Of a stretch of DNA of 64,000 nucleotides, positions 63,722 to 64,000 are shown piece by piece. Below the pieces are notes generated by a model. That model did not search any database. It saw only the letters and a program-made list of their open reading frames with translations, and was not told the origin of the DNA. This DNA is from Charina bottae. Taxonomy: Eukaryota > Chordata > Lepidosauria > Squamata > Charinaidae. The DNA is taken from NCBI GenBank assembly GCA_023362775.1, contig JALMGJ010000004.1, positions 54,353,298-54,417,297 of the forward strand, read 5' to 3'. Within the stretch, counting starts at the first letter, position 1, and each line of letters opens with the position of its first letter. The translations under genes were made by a program, and so were the position numbers.

Positions 63722-64000
63722 TCAAACAGCCCAACTGCCCCCCCTCAAAGATTCCAGGTTCTTTTCATGGCATTCCCCCAGGAGATTGATTTTACTTATG
63801 GCTTGCAGATCACTCTCTCCCTTAGATTTCTCCAACTCCATTATCCAATCTTCATCCAGCATCTCAATAAATATCCCAATCTCAGTCTTAAAAAAAACCT
63901 TCCTATTGCTCTTAAATTCCTCAATTTCATCCACCACATCCCCAACTTGATGACACATTTTAGATCTCATATTTTCCACAATGTCCTGGATATCTTGCAT
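63722..64000 (-). other. Unidentified open frame, repeat-associated, runs off window
   Basis: 92 codons open to the window edge on minus, stop at 63722. The product is acidic and probably helical (DIQDIVENMRSKMCHQVGDV, VDEIEEFKSN, FFKTEIGIFIEMLDEDW). It is next to LINE-like A-rich sequence and may be part of a retrotransposon ORF1-like protein. I do not recognise it, and the true start is not visible. Confidence 0.3.

Overview
The window is vertebrate genomic DNA, almost certainly from a squamate reptile (lizard, gecko or snake). The repeats are diagnostic: two Sauria-type SINEs, BovB (RTE) LINEs, a 5S-rRNA-derived SINE, Penelope-like elements (PLEs), CR1/L3-type LINEs, and several hAT and TA-flanked DNA-transposon remnants. 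Genes have introns and the background is AT-rich. Nothing bacterial, phage or CRISPR-like is present.

Genes. Bases 1-567 (+) are the 3' coding end of RAI2, a transcriptional co-regulator with a CtBP-binding ALDLS motif, followed by a short 3' UTR. About 9.5 kb away and convergent lies SCML2 (-), the Polycomb-group MBT/SLED/SAM protein. It fills roughly 7.1-59.8 kb. Thirteen coding exons (51.3 kb down to 10.1 kb) splice with matching phase at every junction and give 702 codons plus stop. A noncoding exon 1 lies in a CpG island at about 58.6-60.0 kb. I see no further gene up to 64 kb.

Layout. 0-1 kb: RAI2 end. 1-7 kb: intergenic, with a 1.3-kb GC-rich hAT element at 4.4-5.7 kb. 7.1-10.1 kb: probable SCML2 3' UTR. 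10.1-34.9 kb: twelve SCML2 coding exons, with introns carrying a Sauria SINE (13.8 kb), a near-complete BovB RT (15.6-17.7 kb), a CR1/L3 LINE (18.0-19.8 kb), a second BovB tail (21.6 kb), a 5S-SINE (22.1 kb), a small hAT (27.1 kb), a long palindrome (28.4 kb), an inverted PLE (30.2 kb) and a TA-flanked MITE (31.8 kb). 34.9-51.3 kb: one large repeat-rich intron with PLEs (36.2 and 39.0 kb), MITEs (37.8, 40.5, 40.9 and 46.6 kb), a CR1/L3 tail (42.2 kb) and an RTE-like LINE (43.6 kb). 51.4-59.7 kb: intron 1, with two SINEs. 60-64 kb: beyond the promoter, a decayed RTE LINE fossil and an L1-like 3' end.

The two genes are both chromatin/transcription regulators: SCML2 is a PRC1-associated methyl-lysine and RNA binder, RAI2 a CtBP partner. 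Nothing in the sequence shows co-regulation. I found no convincing new biological system. The most interesting material is structural: insertions delimited to the base by target-site duplications, PLEs carrying an inverted copy of their own 3' end, a 242-bp near-perfect palindrome, and a hAT element loaded with promoter-like CCAAT/GC-box arrays.
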